A DNA stretch of 64,000 nt from RUG14300 sp964561145 (GCA_964561145.1 CAZLNZ010000001.1:62001-126000); one strand, 5' to 3'; shown: positions 1 to 7,845, numbered from the stretch's first letter. Made by a program: numbers and translations. Notes: generated by a model from the letters alone, not told the origin.

Positions 1-101
1 CATCCGGGTGGAACTTTAGGAAAAATGCTCAATAAATAGTACTAAGACTTAAGCAACAGTGTTATAATTAGTTATTCAAAGGAAGATTTTAGGAGAATAA
101 A

Positions 102-998
102 ATGAGTATACTTGTAGTGGGAAGTTTCGTAACAGATTTGGTCGCAACTACCGACAGAGCGCCGGAAGCGGGCGAGTCGGTCAGAGGGAATTCTTTCAAT
201 ATATACCTTGGCGGAAAAGGTATCAATCAAGCCGTTGCAGCTAAACGTATGGGTGCAGATGTCGTCATGGTTGGATGTATCGGTAACGACTCCTTCGGGA
301 AGGATTTTCTCGAGATGATGAAGAAAGAAAACCTGGACACAAAATATATTAAAATAAGTGACACTTTTCCAACAGGATGTAGCTTGATTGTTCTCGACAA
401 GAGCGGGCAAAATCGTATTTGCATGACGCCCGGTGCCAATCTTGATTATTCGGTCGAGGATTTAAGAGAGGTGGAAAACCTCATAGAGGAAGCCGATGTA
501 GTCGTAACGCAATGCGAGATGCTTCCCGAGATAGTTGATGAGCTGGCTCGGATGTGTCGAAAACACGATAAGAAGTTTATTTTGAATCCGGCACCGGCGA
601 GAGTCCTATCCGATGAAGTTATATCTTCTACGTACGTTATTTCTCCCAATGAGACGGAATTAGGTGTAATAGTGGGCAGAGAAGTTGTCACCGATGAGGA
701 TTATATAGAAGGTGCTCGAATACTTCTGGAGAAAGGTGCTGAGAATGTAATAGTAACCCTCGGAGATAGAGGAAGTCTTTTGGTTAATAAAGATGGAGCG
801 GAAATTGTTCCCTCGATTAAGGTGCAGGCTGTCGATACAGTCGGTGCCGGAGATTCGTTTACGGGGTCACTATCTGCATTTGTCACGGAGGGAAAGGATA
901 TTGTTTCCGCAATGCGTCTTAGTACACGTGTCGCAGCTCTTCAAGTTACTAGACACGGTGCCATTCCCTCTATGCCTTATAGAAAGGAAATAGAATAG
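102..998 (+). CDS. rbsK: Ribokinase-type PfkB carbohydrate kinase
   Basis: This is a 298-residue PfkB-family kinase, the usual length for ribokinase. Visible motifs are GGKGINQ at residues 37-43, NPAPA at 162-166, SPNETE from 181 and the anion-hole motif GAGDSF at 248-253, where D251 should be the catalytic base. These match ribokinase (ATP + ribose to ribose 5-phosphate) better than fructokinase or adenosine kinase, but the sugar cannot be proved from sequence. The ATG follows an AGGAG box, and a TATAAT sits at 63-68. No ribose transporter adjoins it in the window; upstream genes are not visible. The gene stands alone before a repeat-filled intergenic stretch. Confidence 0.85.
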   Translation: MSILVVGSFVTDLVATTDRAPEAGESVRGNSFNIYLGGKGINQAVAAKRMGADVVMVGCIGNDSFGKDFLEMMKKENLDTKYIKISDTFPTGCSLIVLDKSGQNRICMTPGANLDYSVEDLREVENLIEEADVVVTQCEMLPEIVDELARMCRKHDKKFILNPAPARVLSDEVISSTYVISPNETELGVIVGREVVTDEDYIEGARILLEKGAENVIVTLGDRGSLLVNKDGAEIVPSIKVQAVDTVGAGDSFTGSLSAFVTEGKDIVSAMRLSTRVAALQVTRHGAIPSMPYRKEIE

Positions 999-1036
999 GA
1001 TTAGTTGAACTAGTTTAAACAGTAATCTAAGTTATT

Positions 1037-1218
1037 GTAGGGCGGGGCAAGGCTTATTTCGCATCCTTATTTACACTATGGTGTATACCGCACCTACAAT
1101 CCCTCTGTTTTTTCTTCGCTCAAATTCACCTCCCCTTACGTCACTCGAGGCTTTTTCTGCGGATTCTAATTCATCATACGTAGTGCGAGGGCAAGGCTTA
1201 CACCGTATCCTTACAAAT
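1037..1218 (+). repeat. Two-copy intergenic repeat with GGGCAAGGCTTA-like core
   Basis: Two stretches at about 1037-1075 and 1180-1218 share the order GTAG, a G-rich run, CAAGGCTTA, a short variable part and ATCCTTA. They lie about 143 bp apart in the same orientation and contain no ORF. The shared ATCCTTA end resembles the CATCCTTG end of the more common repeat nearby, so the two types may be related. Function is unknown. Confidence 0.45.
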
Positions 1219-1280
1219 CAACAGACATAAATCCAAGAATTGCTACTTGAAAAAGTAAAAAAACGCAAGAGAATATGTCT

Positions 1281-2095
1281 AAATGTCATACTAAGCGGAA
1301 GGAATGTGGTACAATATTTTCAAAAGAATTCGAATGACAAAAAGACTTGCAAAGAAACTAAAATGCTAAAAGACGGCACAAGAAATAAAAAAATGTCATA
1401 ATAATATATAAATGTCATACTGAGCGGAAGGCGAAGCCTGGAGTCGAACCCCATAGGGGCGACACCAAGTGTCGGTATCTCATCCTTGTTAAAAACAATG
1501 CAAGGATATTATAATACTTAAATGAAATATAATAACTACAATCCATACCGGTACTTTGTATAAATATCATACTGAGCGTAAGAATGTGGTACAATATTTT
1601 CAAAAGAATTCGAATAACAAAAAGGCCCGTAAAGAAACAAAAATTCTGGGAGATAGTGTAAATAAAAAAGAAATATCTTAATGATACATAAATGTCATAC
1701 TGAGCAAAAGGCGAAGCCTGGAGTCGAACCCCGTAGGGGCGATGTTTACATCGGTATCACATCCGTGTTAAAGAGTATAGGGATGCTTAAAAAGAACTTT
1801 TAAAATAAGATAAGTGCTCAAATATTAAAAACCAGCAAAAAAATACACATCAATGTCATGCCTAGCGTAAGAAATTGGTATTAATTTCTGGAGTCGAACA
1901 CCCGGCGGGGCGACACAGAGTGTCGATATCTCATCCTTGTTGAAAGCAATGCAGGGAAAATATAATACTTAAATGAAATATAATAACTACAATTTATATC
2001 GGCACTTTGTATAAATGTCATACTGAGCGGAAGGCGAAGCCTGAAGTCGAACCCCATCGGGGCGATGTTTACATCGGTATCTCATCCTTATCATA
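1281..2095 (+). repeat. Cluster of six GTCATACTGAGCG-type interspersed repeats
   Basis: Six imperfect direct copies start near 1281, 1411, 1562, 1690, 1852 and 2013. A full copy runs about 80 bp: (A)ATGTCATACTGAGCGGAAG, GCGAAGCCTGGAGTCGAACCC, a small palindrome CCC-ATAGG-GGC, a second one such as GACACCAAGTGTC, then GGTATCTCATCCTTG. Two copies (1281, 1562) instead continue into AATGTGGTACAATATTTTC. A longer period is visible: 1300-1400 resembles 1581-1690, and 1493-1570 resembles 1945-2022, so blocks of about 280-450 bp were duplicated in tandem. No transposase is present. The whole 999-2278 gap contains no convincing gene. Confidence 0.75.
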
Positions 2096-2191
2096 TACAC
2101 CGCAAAGCGGTGTATATGCAAACCCTTAAGAGAATTTTGGAGTAAAATCATATTTATATGTCATACTATGCTTTTAATTAAATAAAAAACT

Positions 2192-2226
2192 CTTCAGTTT
2201 ATTATGCAAGCTGAAGCGTTTTTGGG
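2192..2226 (-). terminator. Bidirectional hairpin terminator after the lexA operon
   Basis: CTTCAG at 2192-2197 pairs with CTGAAG at 2211-2216. Read leftwards the stem is followed by AGTTTTTTATT, and read rightwards by CGTTTTTG. It lies just beyond the stop of the leftward Dabb gene, so it probably ends the lexA operon. Confidence 0.5.
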
Positions 2227-2278
2227 TTTGTTGTAAAGGGATTTTAGGAGGATAATGCAATGGCAATAGAGTAATTCT

Positions 2279-2581
2279 TTACACCTCGTAATCCAAACAC
2301 AACCTTATTTGAACGTTTGGTCTAACATAGGAGTTTGCAACCGCCTGGTGTATCGGATGCTTCGAGTAGTTTTTTAATGCTTCGGCATTTTCAAAGGTTG
2401 AGTCTAAGGCAAGGTCGGCAGTGGAGGAGCTTAAGCCGTTTGTTATAACCTTTATATCAATTAACCCTGGGATGTTCCCCTTCAGATTTTCTAGATTTTC
2501 TTTTATTTGCTTTTTGATTAAATTTTTATCATCTGCAGCAAATTCGGTTTTTAATGTCCAAAGGATAATGTGTTTTACCAT
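2279..2581 (-). CDS. Dabb (stress-responsive alpha/beta-barrel) domain protein
   Basis: This 100-residue protein covers one Dabb domain. The opening MVKHIILWTLK, the central run of acidic and Asn/Leu residues and the C-terminal part with HP at about residue 75 fit the ferredoxin-like fold, which forms dimeric barrels. Family members are often stress-induced and mostly of unknown function; some plant and fungal members are cyclases. The ATG is preceded by AAGGAG with a 9-nt spacer. It is the last gene of the leftward lexA-polymerase-YolD run, 20 bp after the YolD stop, so it may be co-transcribed and damage-inducible. That link is inference from position only. Confidence 0.8.
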   Translation of the reverse strand: MVKHIILWTLKTEFAADDKNLIKKQIKENLENLKGNIPGLIDIKVITNGLSSSTADLALDSTFENAEALKNYSKHPIHQAVANSYVRPNVQIRLCLDYEV

Positions 2582-2601
2582 AATATATCACTCCTTTCGC
2601 T

Positions 2602-2922
2602 TTATATAATTTCAAGTTTTACGATATCATCAAAGAAAAGCTTTGAGTCATCAACCGTAATGTATTTATATGTTGTATTTTTATCTATCAAAATACCGCT
2701 TAGTTCTACATATCTACCAAGATAGAAAAATAATGCCCTAACTCTATCACCTTTTTCTAGTTTGACTATGGTTTTAGATATTTCCTCAATTTCTTCATCG
2801 GACAGCTCCTTTTTATCGAGGCGAGAGTGTTCTTCTTCTCTCTTGCGTAATTCCTCTTGCAGACCCTTTAATGCGTCAAAAGGGGCGAATTGTGCCGCTC
2901 GATCTACCTTTTCTCTATTCAC
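2602..2922 (-). CDS. YolD-like protein, partner of Y-family polymerase
   Basis: The product is a small acidic YolD-like protein (106 residues). YolD-like proteins are regularly encoded beside Y-family polymerases and are thought to act in translesion synthesis, perhaps as UmuD-like accessory factors. The GTG start at 2922 is chosen because a GGAGG box lies 8 nt upstream. An in-frame TTG 15 bp further up has this box inside its own first codons. The start overlaps the polymerase stop by 8 bp, implying translational coupling. The sequence has RAAQFAPFDALKGL near the N terminus, typical of the family, an acidic helical middle and a beta-rich C-terminal half that ends in DDIVKLEII. Confidence 0.85.
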   Translation of the reverse strand: MNREKVDRAAQFAPFDALKGLQEELRKREEEHSRLDKKELSDEEIEEISKTIVKLEKGDRVRALFFYLGRYVELSGILIDKNTTYKYITVDDSKLFFDDIVKLEII

Positions 2923-4177
2923 CGTTATGTCCTCCAATAAGTTTATTTCTTATCATAGCAGTTGCGCCTTCTTCTAGGTCCATACCTCTTACAATGGCAT
3001 TTTTGCCAAATTTTCCCTTTATTTCTATAACAGTTTGCTCGCCTTTCTTTTCCTTTTGTATTGCATCAAAATCTGTAAACAGGTCATAGCCCTCACAGGC
3101 TTCATCGGCAACAAGGGGAAAGAAGATTGCCAATTTGCGAATGGGCAGGTTTGGAATGGTGGTGTTGTCGAACAAATCTAATGCGTATTTTCCGATTATC
3201 GAGAAAACGGCAGTGTTTTCCGTCATTTTGGCTACACCACCGGTCGGGGCGTGTACGTCCCTTGAGTAACCAACGGAAATTCCGACTCTATTGGTTATCA
3301 CTTTTCTCTTCATTAGTTCTTGACATCCGTTTAATATCATTTCATATATAACAAGCCGTGCCTTTTTAAAGTCGTAATCTTCAAATAGAATTTGCGAAAA
3401 CGATACGGAATTATTTTTTGTTTTATGAGACTTAATGTCTGCAATAGTACAACTTTCTTTTCCTTTTGCGTGATCGATAAGCAGTTCTGCGTTGATTCCG
3501 AATTTCTTGTATAAAAGCTCTTCCGGGGCTTCTGCTATTCCCTTCATATCGAATATTCCCAAACTTGCGAGTCTATCTGCGGTGCCCTTTGCAATTTGCC
3601 AAAAGTCTGTTATCGGTCTATGTGTCCATAAGGTGTCTATGAAGAGCTGTTCGTTTAAGTATCCCATATGGTCGGGGGTTTTCTTTGCCGTAATATCAAG
3701 TGCGATTTTGGCAAGATATAGATTGGTACCGATTCCGCAAGTGGCAGGTATGCCTTTTTTTGTTGCAATTTCATCCATTAAAAGTTGAGCAAACCCCTTC
3801 GCTGATTTTTTATATAACTTTAAATAATCTGTAACGTCAAGGAATGATTCGTCTATTGAATACACGTGAATGTCGTCTTTGGAAATATAATCGAGATATA
3901 TCGAATAGATATCTGCGGCATACTTGATATACAAACTCATTCTCGGTTTTGCAATAATATAGTCGATGCCTCGGGGTATTTCAAAAAGACGGCATCTGTT
4001 TTTTACACCTAATGCTTTCATTTTTGGACTTATAGCCAGACAGATTGCACCGTTACCTCTTGATTCATCGGCAACTACAAGCTTAGTGTCGAAGGGATTA
4101 AGTCCTCGTTCGGCACATTCTACAGATGCAAAAAAGCATTTCATATCGATGCAAAAGTATGTTTTTTGACTATTCAT
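2915..4177 (-). CDS. Y-family translesion DNA polymerase (UmuC/DinB type)
   Basis: This 420-residue error-prone polymerase should copy across damaged bases. The palm motifs are clear. CIDMKCFFASVE at about residues 8-19 gives the first metal-binding Asp and the steric-gate aromatic. YSIDESFLDV near 106-115 gives the second acidic pair. GIGTNLYLAKIALD near 150 belongs to the fingers/palm. The thumb and little-finger regions follow to the C terminus. The size and the company of lexA and YolD resemble the Bacillus UvrX/YqjW (UmuC-like) group more than plain DinB. The start overlaps the lexA stop by 8 bp and the stop overlaps yolD, so the three are translated as a coupled set. SOS control is expected through the promoter upstream of lexA. 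Confidence 0.92.
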   Translation of the reverse strand: MNSQKTYFCIDMKCFFASVECAERGLNPFDTKLVVADESRGNGAICLAISPKMKALGVKNRCRLFEIPRGIDYIIAKPRMSLYIKYAADIYSIYLDYISKDDIHVYSIDESFLDVTDYLKLYKKSAKGFAQLLMDEIATKKGIPATCGIGTNLYLAKIALDITAKKTPDHMGYLNEQLFIDTLWTHRPITDFWQIAKGTADRLASLGIFDMKGIAEAPEELLYKKFGINAELLIDHAKGKESCTIADIKSHKTKNNSVSFSQILFEDYDFKKARLVIYEMILNGCQELMKRKVITNRVGISVGYSRDVHAPTGGVAKMTENTAVFSIIGKYALDLFDNTTIPNLPIRKLAIFFPLVADEACEGYDLFTDFDAIQKEKKGEQTVIEIKGKFGKNAIVRGMDLEEGATAMIRNKLIGGHNGE

Positions 4178-4787
4178 AATTCTTTATAACCTTTACTACA
4201 ACTCCCTGAATGATAATGTTATCGAAATACATATCCTCATATTCTTCATTTTCCGGATGAAGTCGAATTCTTTTATTTTCCTTGTCGATATAATAACGTT
4301 TCAATGTGGCTTCGTCATCGATCAATGCGACTACTATTTGACCTTCTTCTGCCGTAGGCTGCATTCTTGCGATTACGTAATCACCCGAGGAAATTCCTGC
4401 ATTGATCATACTATCACCTTTTGCTCTTAATCCGAAAAAGATACCGCCGCCTTTTAGGAAATCAGAGGATAGACTTATATATTCTTCAATGTTTTCTTCC
4501 GCCAAAATAGGTGTGCCGCAAGCGATATCACCTACGATAGGAAGATCGATAATCGCAGATCTTTGCATTTCTTGAAGCATTTCCTTTGTTCTACAGCCCC
4601 TCCAACCGCCATCAGAGGTTAAAATTCCCTTTTCGACCATTTCATCGAGATATCTTTTAACGTTTCCTCTGTTCATATTGACAGCATCTCCTATTTGTTG
4701 AAGTGTAGGAGCTTGCCCTTTAGCTTTATAATAGTCATTTATGAAGAACAATATACGTTGGATCGTTTGGGGATTCTTACTTCTCAT
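4170..4787 (-). CDS. lexA: LexA SOS repressor
   Basis: LexA represses the SOS response and cuts itself when RecA is activated. An N-terminal winged helix occupies about residues 1-70. The self-cleavage site is Cys90-Gly91 rather than the common Ala-Gly. The catalytic pair is Ser126 (in KGDSM) and Lys163 (in ATLKRYY). The length of 205 residues is normal. The ATG at 4787 is chosen because AAGGAG lies 7 nt upstream; an in-frame start 57 bp further out would put this box inside the gene and would overlap the promoter and operator region. It heads an operon with a Y-family polymerase and YolD, so it should control itself and the polymerase. Confidence 0.93.
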   Translation of the reverse strand: MRSKNPQTIQRILFFINDYYKAKGQAPTLQQIGDAVNMNRGNVKRYLDEMVEKGILTSDGGWRGCRTKEMLQEMQRSAIIDLPIVGDIACGTPILAEENIEEYISLSSDFLKGGGIFFGLRAKGDSMINAGISSGDYVIARMQPTAEEGQIVVALIDDEATLKRYYIDKENKRIRLHPENEEYEDMYFDNIIIQGVVVKVIKNYE

Positions 4788-4812
4788 TGCATATCTCCTT
4801 GTGATTTTAAAA

Positions 4813-4826
4813 GCAACTTTTGTTGC
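4813..4826 (-). promoter_or_regulatory. Candidate LexA operator (palindrome)
   Basis: GCAAC-TTTT-GTTGC is a perfect 14-bp palindrome located 7 bp downstream of the lexA -10 box, at the expected transcription start. The layout CAAC-N4-GTTG is close to the Gram-positive SOS box core GAAC-N4-GTTC. Binding by this LexA is inferred from position and symmetry. Confidence 0.6.
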
Positions 4827-4832
4827 CTTTAC

Positions 4833-4861
4833 AGTATACAACATTTTTTGACCGCTGTCAA
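4833..4861 (-). promoter_or_regulatory. lexA operon promoter
   Basis: On the minus strand TTGACA (4861-4856) and TATACT (4838-4833) are separated by exactly 17 bp. This is a near-consensus housekeeping promoter, as expected for an operon held down by a repressor. Confidence 0.8.
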
Positions 4862-4946
4862 TAGCTTTATTCCTTAAATTATATACATGATGAGAAGAAG
4901 TTAATTTACTTATTTGCTTAATATTGAACTAATCGACTAAAATCGA

Positions 4947-4975
4947 TTGACAAGAGGCTTGAATAGGCGTAAAAT
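4947..4975 (+). promoter_or_regulatory. metNIQ promoter
   Basis: TTGACA (4947-4952) and TAAAAT (4970-4975) are 17 bp apart. The predicted transcription start near 4982 leaves a leader of about 200 nt before metN, which contains a small ORF and an attenuator. Confidence 0.75.
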
Positions 4976-5007
4976 CTAATTAGAATCTTTAAAAGGAAGG
5001 CAATTAT

Positions 5008-5088
5008 ATGGCTAACACACTCAAAATGATGATGCGAATGCTAAATTCCCGAGCTGGCGTGCGTGGGAGTTTTGCCTTTGCCGAATAA
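5008..5088 (+). CDS. Met-rich leader peptide of the metNIQ operon (26 aa)
   Basis: This is a 26-codon ORF with its own ribosome site, AAGGAAGG ending 7 nt before the ATG. Codons 7, 8, 9 and 11 are all ATG, giving KMMMRM, so besides the start there are four Met codons within five positions. It lies directly upstream of a methionine importer. Codons 13-16 (Asn-Ser-Arg-Ala) contain the RNA segment UUCCCGAGCU, which can pair with a segment of the downstream terminator. This matches the design of amino-acid leader peptides such as those of trp and his operons: ribosome stalling at control codons would change which hairpin forms. No homologue search was possible. Confidence 0.65.
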   Translation: MANTLKMMMRMLNSRAGVRGSFAFAE

Positions 5089-5149
5089 AGGTTTAAACTA
5101 ATGCCATCAAAGCTCGGGAATATCGTTTGATGTTCTGCGAGCTTTTTTT
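5043..5149 (+). promoter_or_regulatory. Transcription attenuator in the metNIQ leader
   Basis: The terminator is AAAGCTCG (5109-5116) with CGAGCTTT (5138-5145), plus an inner stem GAATATC (5118-5124)/GATGTTC (5129-5135), followed by a run of seven T (5143-5149). TTCCCGAGCT (5046-5055) is perfectly complementary to AGCTCGGGAA (5111-5120), so the two structures exclude each other. A third possible hairpin, AAATTCCC (5043-5050) with GGGAGTTT (5065-5072), would hold the first segment away. Pairing was worked out by eye. Which structure wins in each state depends on ribosome position and is inferred. Confidence 0.7.
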
Positions 5150-5185
5150 ATAGAAAACATTGACTAATAACTACGAAGGAGCGTT

Positions 5186-6181
5186 ATGATAAAGCTTGAA
5201 AACTTAAGCAAAATATACAGCGAAGGAAGTGCCAATGAGGTCGTCGCTTTGAAGGATATCAACCTTGAAATCGAAAATGGTGATATTTTCGGTATTATCG
5301 GTTTATCCGGTGCAGGCAAAAGCACCCTCGTTCGTTGTATAAACTTACTTGAAAGACCCACCTCGGGACATGTTTATATAGACGGTGAGGATTTAATGCA
5401 GGTTACTCCAAAGCGTCTAAGAGAGATAAGAAGAAAGGTATCGATGATCTTTCAACAATTCAACCTTTTACAGCAGAGAAGCGTTCTTAAGAATGTAGAA
5501 CTTGCAGGTGAGCTTTCTCGTGACGAAAACAGAAGAGAAAAGGCGATCAAATTGCTAGAAACCGTTGGTTTAGGGGATAAGTTGAACTCCTACCCCTCCG
5601 AGTTATCCGGAGGGCAACAACAACGTGTTGCTATCGCAAGAGCGCTTATGACCGATCCGGAGATCCTTCTCTGCGACGAAGCAACAAGTGCACTCGATCC
5701 CGAAACAACAAATTCTATACTTGAGCTTTTGAAGGAGCTTAACAGCAAACTTCACCTTACAGTTGTAATCATCTCTCACCAAATGTCGGTAATAGAGGCT
5801 ATTTGCAATAAAGTCGCAATTATTGACAGTGCCACTATTTCAACTGTGGGTCCTTTAAGAGACGTATTCCTATCGCCAAAGGATAATGTTGCTAAAAAGC
5901 TCATTTACTCTTCGAGAATAAACACGGGTATTAAAGGTGAAAAGCTCGTAAAACTTATGTTTGACGAAACAATAGATGAGCCGATTATCACCAATATAAT
6001 TCAAGAATGTAATATACTTCTTTCAATTTTCTATGCCGAAACAAGAATAATAGAGGGAAGAACCTACGGTCAAATAATGTTCAGATTACCTTATTACGAT
6101 GAGGATATTGAAAAGCTATGTGCATATTTGGACCAAAAGGGAGTAGCTTATGAGGAGGTGAACACAGATGACCTTTGCTAG
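5186..6181 (+). CDS. metN: Methionine ABC transporter ATP-binding protein MetN
   Basis: This is the ATPase of a methionine uptake ABC transporter, 331 residues. The Walker A motif GLSGAGKST lies near residue 38. The Q-loop is in MIFQQFNLL, the signature LSGGQQQR is near 140, and Walker B is ILLCDEATSALDP. The last 80 or so residues form a NIL domain (RTYGQIMFRLPYYDED region), the regulatory part that senses internal methionine in MetN proteins. GAAGGAG lies 5 nt before the ATG. The gene overlaps metI by 14 bp. The leader upstream carries a putative Met-codon attenuator. Confidence 0.95.
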   Translation: MIKLENLSKIYSEGSANEVVALKDINLEIENGDIFGIIGLSGAGKSTLVRCINLLERPTSGHVYIDGEDLMQVTPKRLREIRRKVSMIFQQFNLLQQRSVLKNVELAGELSRDENRREKAIKLLETVGLGDKLNSYPSELSGGQQQRVAIARALMTDPEILLCDEATSALDPETTNSILELLKELNSKLHLTVVIISHQMSVIEAICNKVAIIDSATISTVGPLRDVFLSPKDNVAKKLIYSSRINTGIKGEKLVKLMFDETIDEPIITNIIQECNILLSIFYAETRIIEGRTYGQIMFRLPYYDEDIEKLCAYLDQKGVAYEEVNTDDLC

Positions 6182-6896
6182 TATTATGAAAGCTGTAGGG
6201 GAAACTGTAGGAATGACCGTTGTTTCTACGTTACTTGCCTATCTTCTCGGTTTGCCAGCAGGAATAATTTTAAACGTAACCTCTAAAAACGGGTTAAAGC
6301 CCTGCAGACCTATTAATTTTGTTTTGGGTTTGATTGTCAATATTCTTCGCTCCGTGCCCTGCCTGATCGTTATAGTTATTTGTTTTGCTTGGAACAGAGC
6401 CTGGTTCGGAACAGCCACAGGCGAATGGTATACAATATTAATTCCCATGACGATATGTGCTTTCGGCTTGGTTTCAAGAATGGTTGAGCAATCCTTGGCT
6501 GAGGTTCCTGCGGGAGAGATTGAAGCAGTAAGATCTTTAGGTGCTTCCAATTTTCAGCTTATTTCAAAGGTGCTTTTGCCTGAGGCTAGGGTTTCCCTTG
6601 TTACAGGCGTTGCTGTTGTTGCGGTTAGCATCTTAGGTTACACCTCCTTTGCCAATAATATAGGAGCAGGCGGATTGATCGATGCCATATACATATTTTA
6701 TACAAGAAACACCGGTAGCTATCTTAAGCAATGGATATTCTGGTTGTTGATAATCTTGGTTGTTATTTTGGTACAACTTATTCAAGAAGCAGGGATACTT
6801 ATTGCAAAGAAAATAGACAAGAGAAGAAGAGTTAATAATGTAAAAAGCCGTTCTAAGGCGGTTAAGATAAATAGAAAAACAAATAAAGGAGAATAA
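6168..6896 (+). CDS. metI: Methionine ABC transporter permease MetI
   Basis: This 242-residue inner-membrane permease has about five hydrophobic segments. The EAA coupling motif is seen as EAVRSLGAS near residue 125, the site that contacts MetN. The GYTSFANNIGAGGLID stretch is characteristic of MetI. A basic tail rich in Lys and Arg follows the last membrane segment and is longer than in E. coli MetI (217 residues). It overlaps metN upstream and metQ downstream (stop and start share one base), so the three genes form a coupled operon. Confidence 0.95.
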   Translation: MTFASIMKAVGETVGMTVVSTLLAYLLGLPAGIILNVTSKNGLKPCRPINFVLGLIVNILRSVPCLIVIVICFAWNRAWFGTATGEWYTILIPMTICAFGLVSRMVEQSLAEVPAGEIEAVRSLGASNFQLISKVLLPEARVSLVTGVAVVAVSILGYTSFANNIGAGGLIDAIYIFYTRNTGSYLKQWIFWLLIILVVILVQLIQEAGILIAKKIDKRRRVNNVKSRSKAVKINRKTNKGE

Positions 6897-7777
6897 TGAA
6901 AATGAAAAAGATAATTTTAGCGTTGTTAATACTTACAATAGCTTTCTCGACCACAATATTCTTTACAGCATGTAATGACGATAAGACCATTAGAATTTGT
7001 GCTTCCGACGTTCCTCACGCCGAAGTGTTAGAGGGTATTGTTAAGTCCGAGCTCGAGAAGAAGGGCTACAAGCTCAAGGTAACGATTCTTGATTGGACAA
7101 TGCAAAACAGTGCGGTCGCAAGCGGTGACTATGATGCAAACTATTTCCAACACGTTCCTTATTTGGAGCAATATCTTGCCGATGCAAATAATAATTCCTT
7201 ATTTGCTACCTGCAAGGTTCACTACGAGCCTCTTGGAATCTACTACGGAAAATTCAATAATAAGACCTTGGCAGAAGGTAAGACTTTCGCTATTTGTAAC
7301 GACGTTTCCAATGCGGTAAGAGCTTTCCAATTACTCGAAGCAAAGGGTGTTATAAGCAAAGAGGTTGAGGGCGATAACTATCCTATTAACGAGGAAGGTA
7401 CGGAGCTCGCAATTGGCGAAGCTGCTTCTAAGTGGACAAGCAAAGATGGTCAAATCACCGTTATCTTGATTGCTGAAAATCTATTAGTATCTGCAAGAGA
7501 GGATTATGATTTTGCACTTCTTCCTTGCAATACCGCTTATACTGGAAATGTAAGTTCAAATGAAAGGGTTGCAGTTGAGGACGATCCCGAACAAGTAGCG
7601 GGAAAAGCAAATGTCATTGCAGCACGTACCGATGATTACAAAAATGACGAGGTTTACAAGGCAAAGATTGATGCATTGACAGAAGTTATGCTTTCAAAGG
7701 CTGTTTCCGATTTCTTTGCAGAAAAATATTTGGGTTCGATGACTTGTGATTCTTCAACGCAAATTGACTTAAGATAA
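6896..7777 (+). CDS. metQ: Methionine-binding lipoprotein MetQ
   Basis: This NlpA/MetQ family binding lipoprotein has 293 residues. A lipoprotein signal ends at FFTAC with the lipid-carrying Cys26. The mature part begins with RICASDVPHAEVLE, where this family usually has VGATPxPHAEIL. YDANYFQHVPYLEQY near residue 80 is the family signature around the ligand cleft. It should deliver methionine to MetNI on the outer face of the membrane. AAGGAG precedes the start, with a second ATG two codons later as an alternative. A strong hairpin terminator closes the operon. Confidence 0.95.
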   Translation: MKMKKIILALLILTIAFSTTIFFTACNDDKTIRICASDVPHAEVLEGIVKSELEKKGYKLKVTILDWTMQNSAVASGDYDANYFQHVPYLEQYLADANNNSLFATCKVHYEPLGIYYGKFNNKTLAEGKTFAICNDVSNAVRAFQLLEAKGVISKEVEGDNYPINEEGTELAIGEAASKWTSKDGQITVILIAENLLVSAREDYDFALLPCNTAYTGNVSSNERVAVEDDPEQVAGKANVIAARTDDYKNDEVYKAKIDALTEVMLSKAVSDFFAEKYLGSMTCDSSTQIDLR

Positions 7778-7796
7778 CATCAATCAAATATGACTA

Positions 7797-7825
7797 AAAA
7801 CGACAGCGAAATTGCTGTCGTTTTT
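7797..7825 (+). terminator. Terminator of metNIQ, bidirectional
   Basis: CGACAGC (7801-7807) pairs with GCTGTCG (7814-7820), extended by A- and T-runs on either side. It sits between convergent genes, and the T-runs on both strands let it serve both. Confidence 0.85.
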
Positions 7826-7845
7826 AAATTAAAAAAGTGAATTCT

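Noticed and set aside
1411..1490. tRNA gene or fragment because of GAGTCGAACC
   Set aside because: The T-arm-like motif occurs without acceptor, anticodon or D-arm pairing and is part of an interspersed repeat.
4980..5185. SAM riboswitch or T-box in the metN leader
   Set aside because: No SAM-I core, no T-box AGGGTGGNACC-type sequence and no specifier-loop layout could be found; the leader ORF and hairpins explain the region better.
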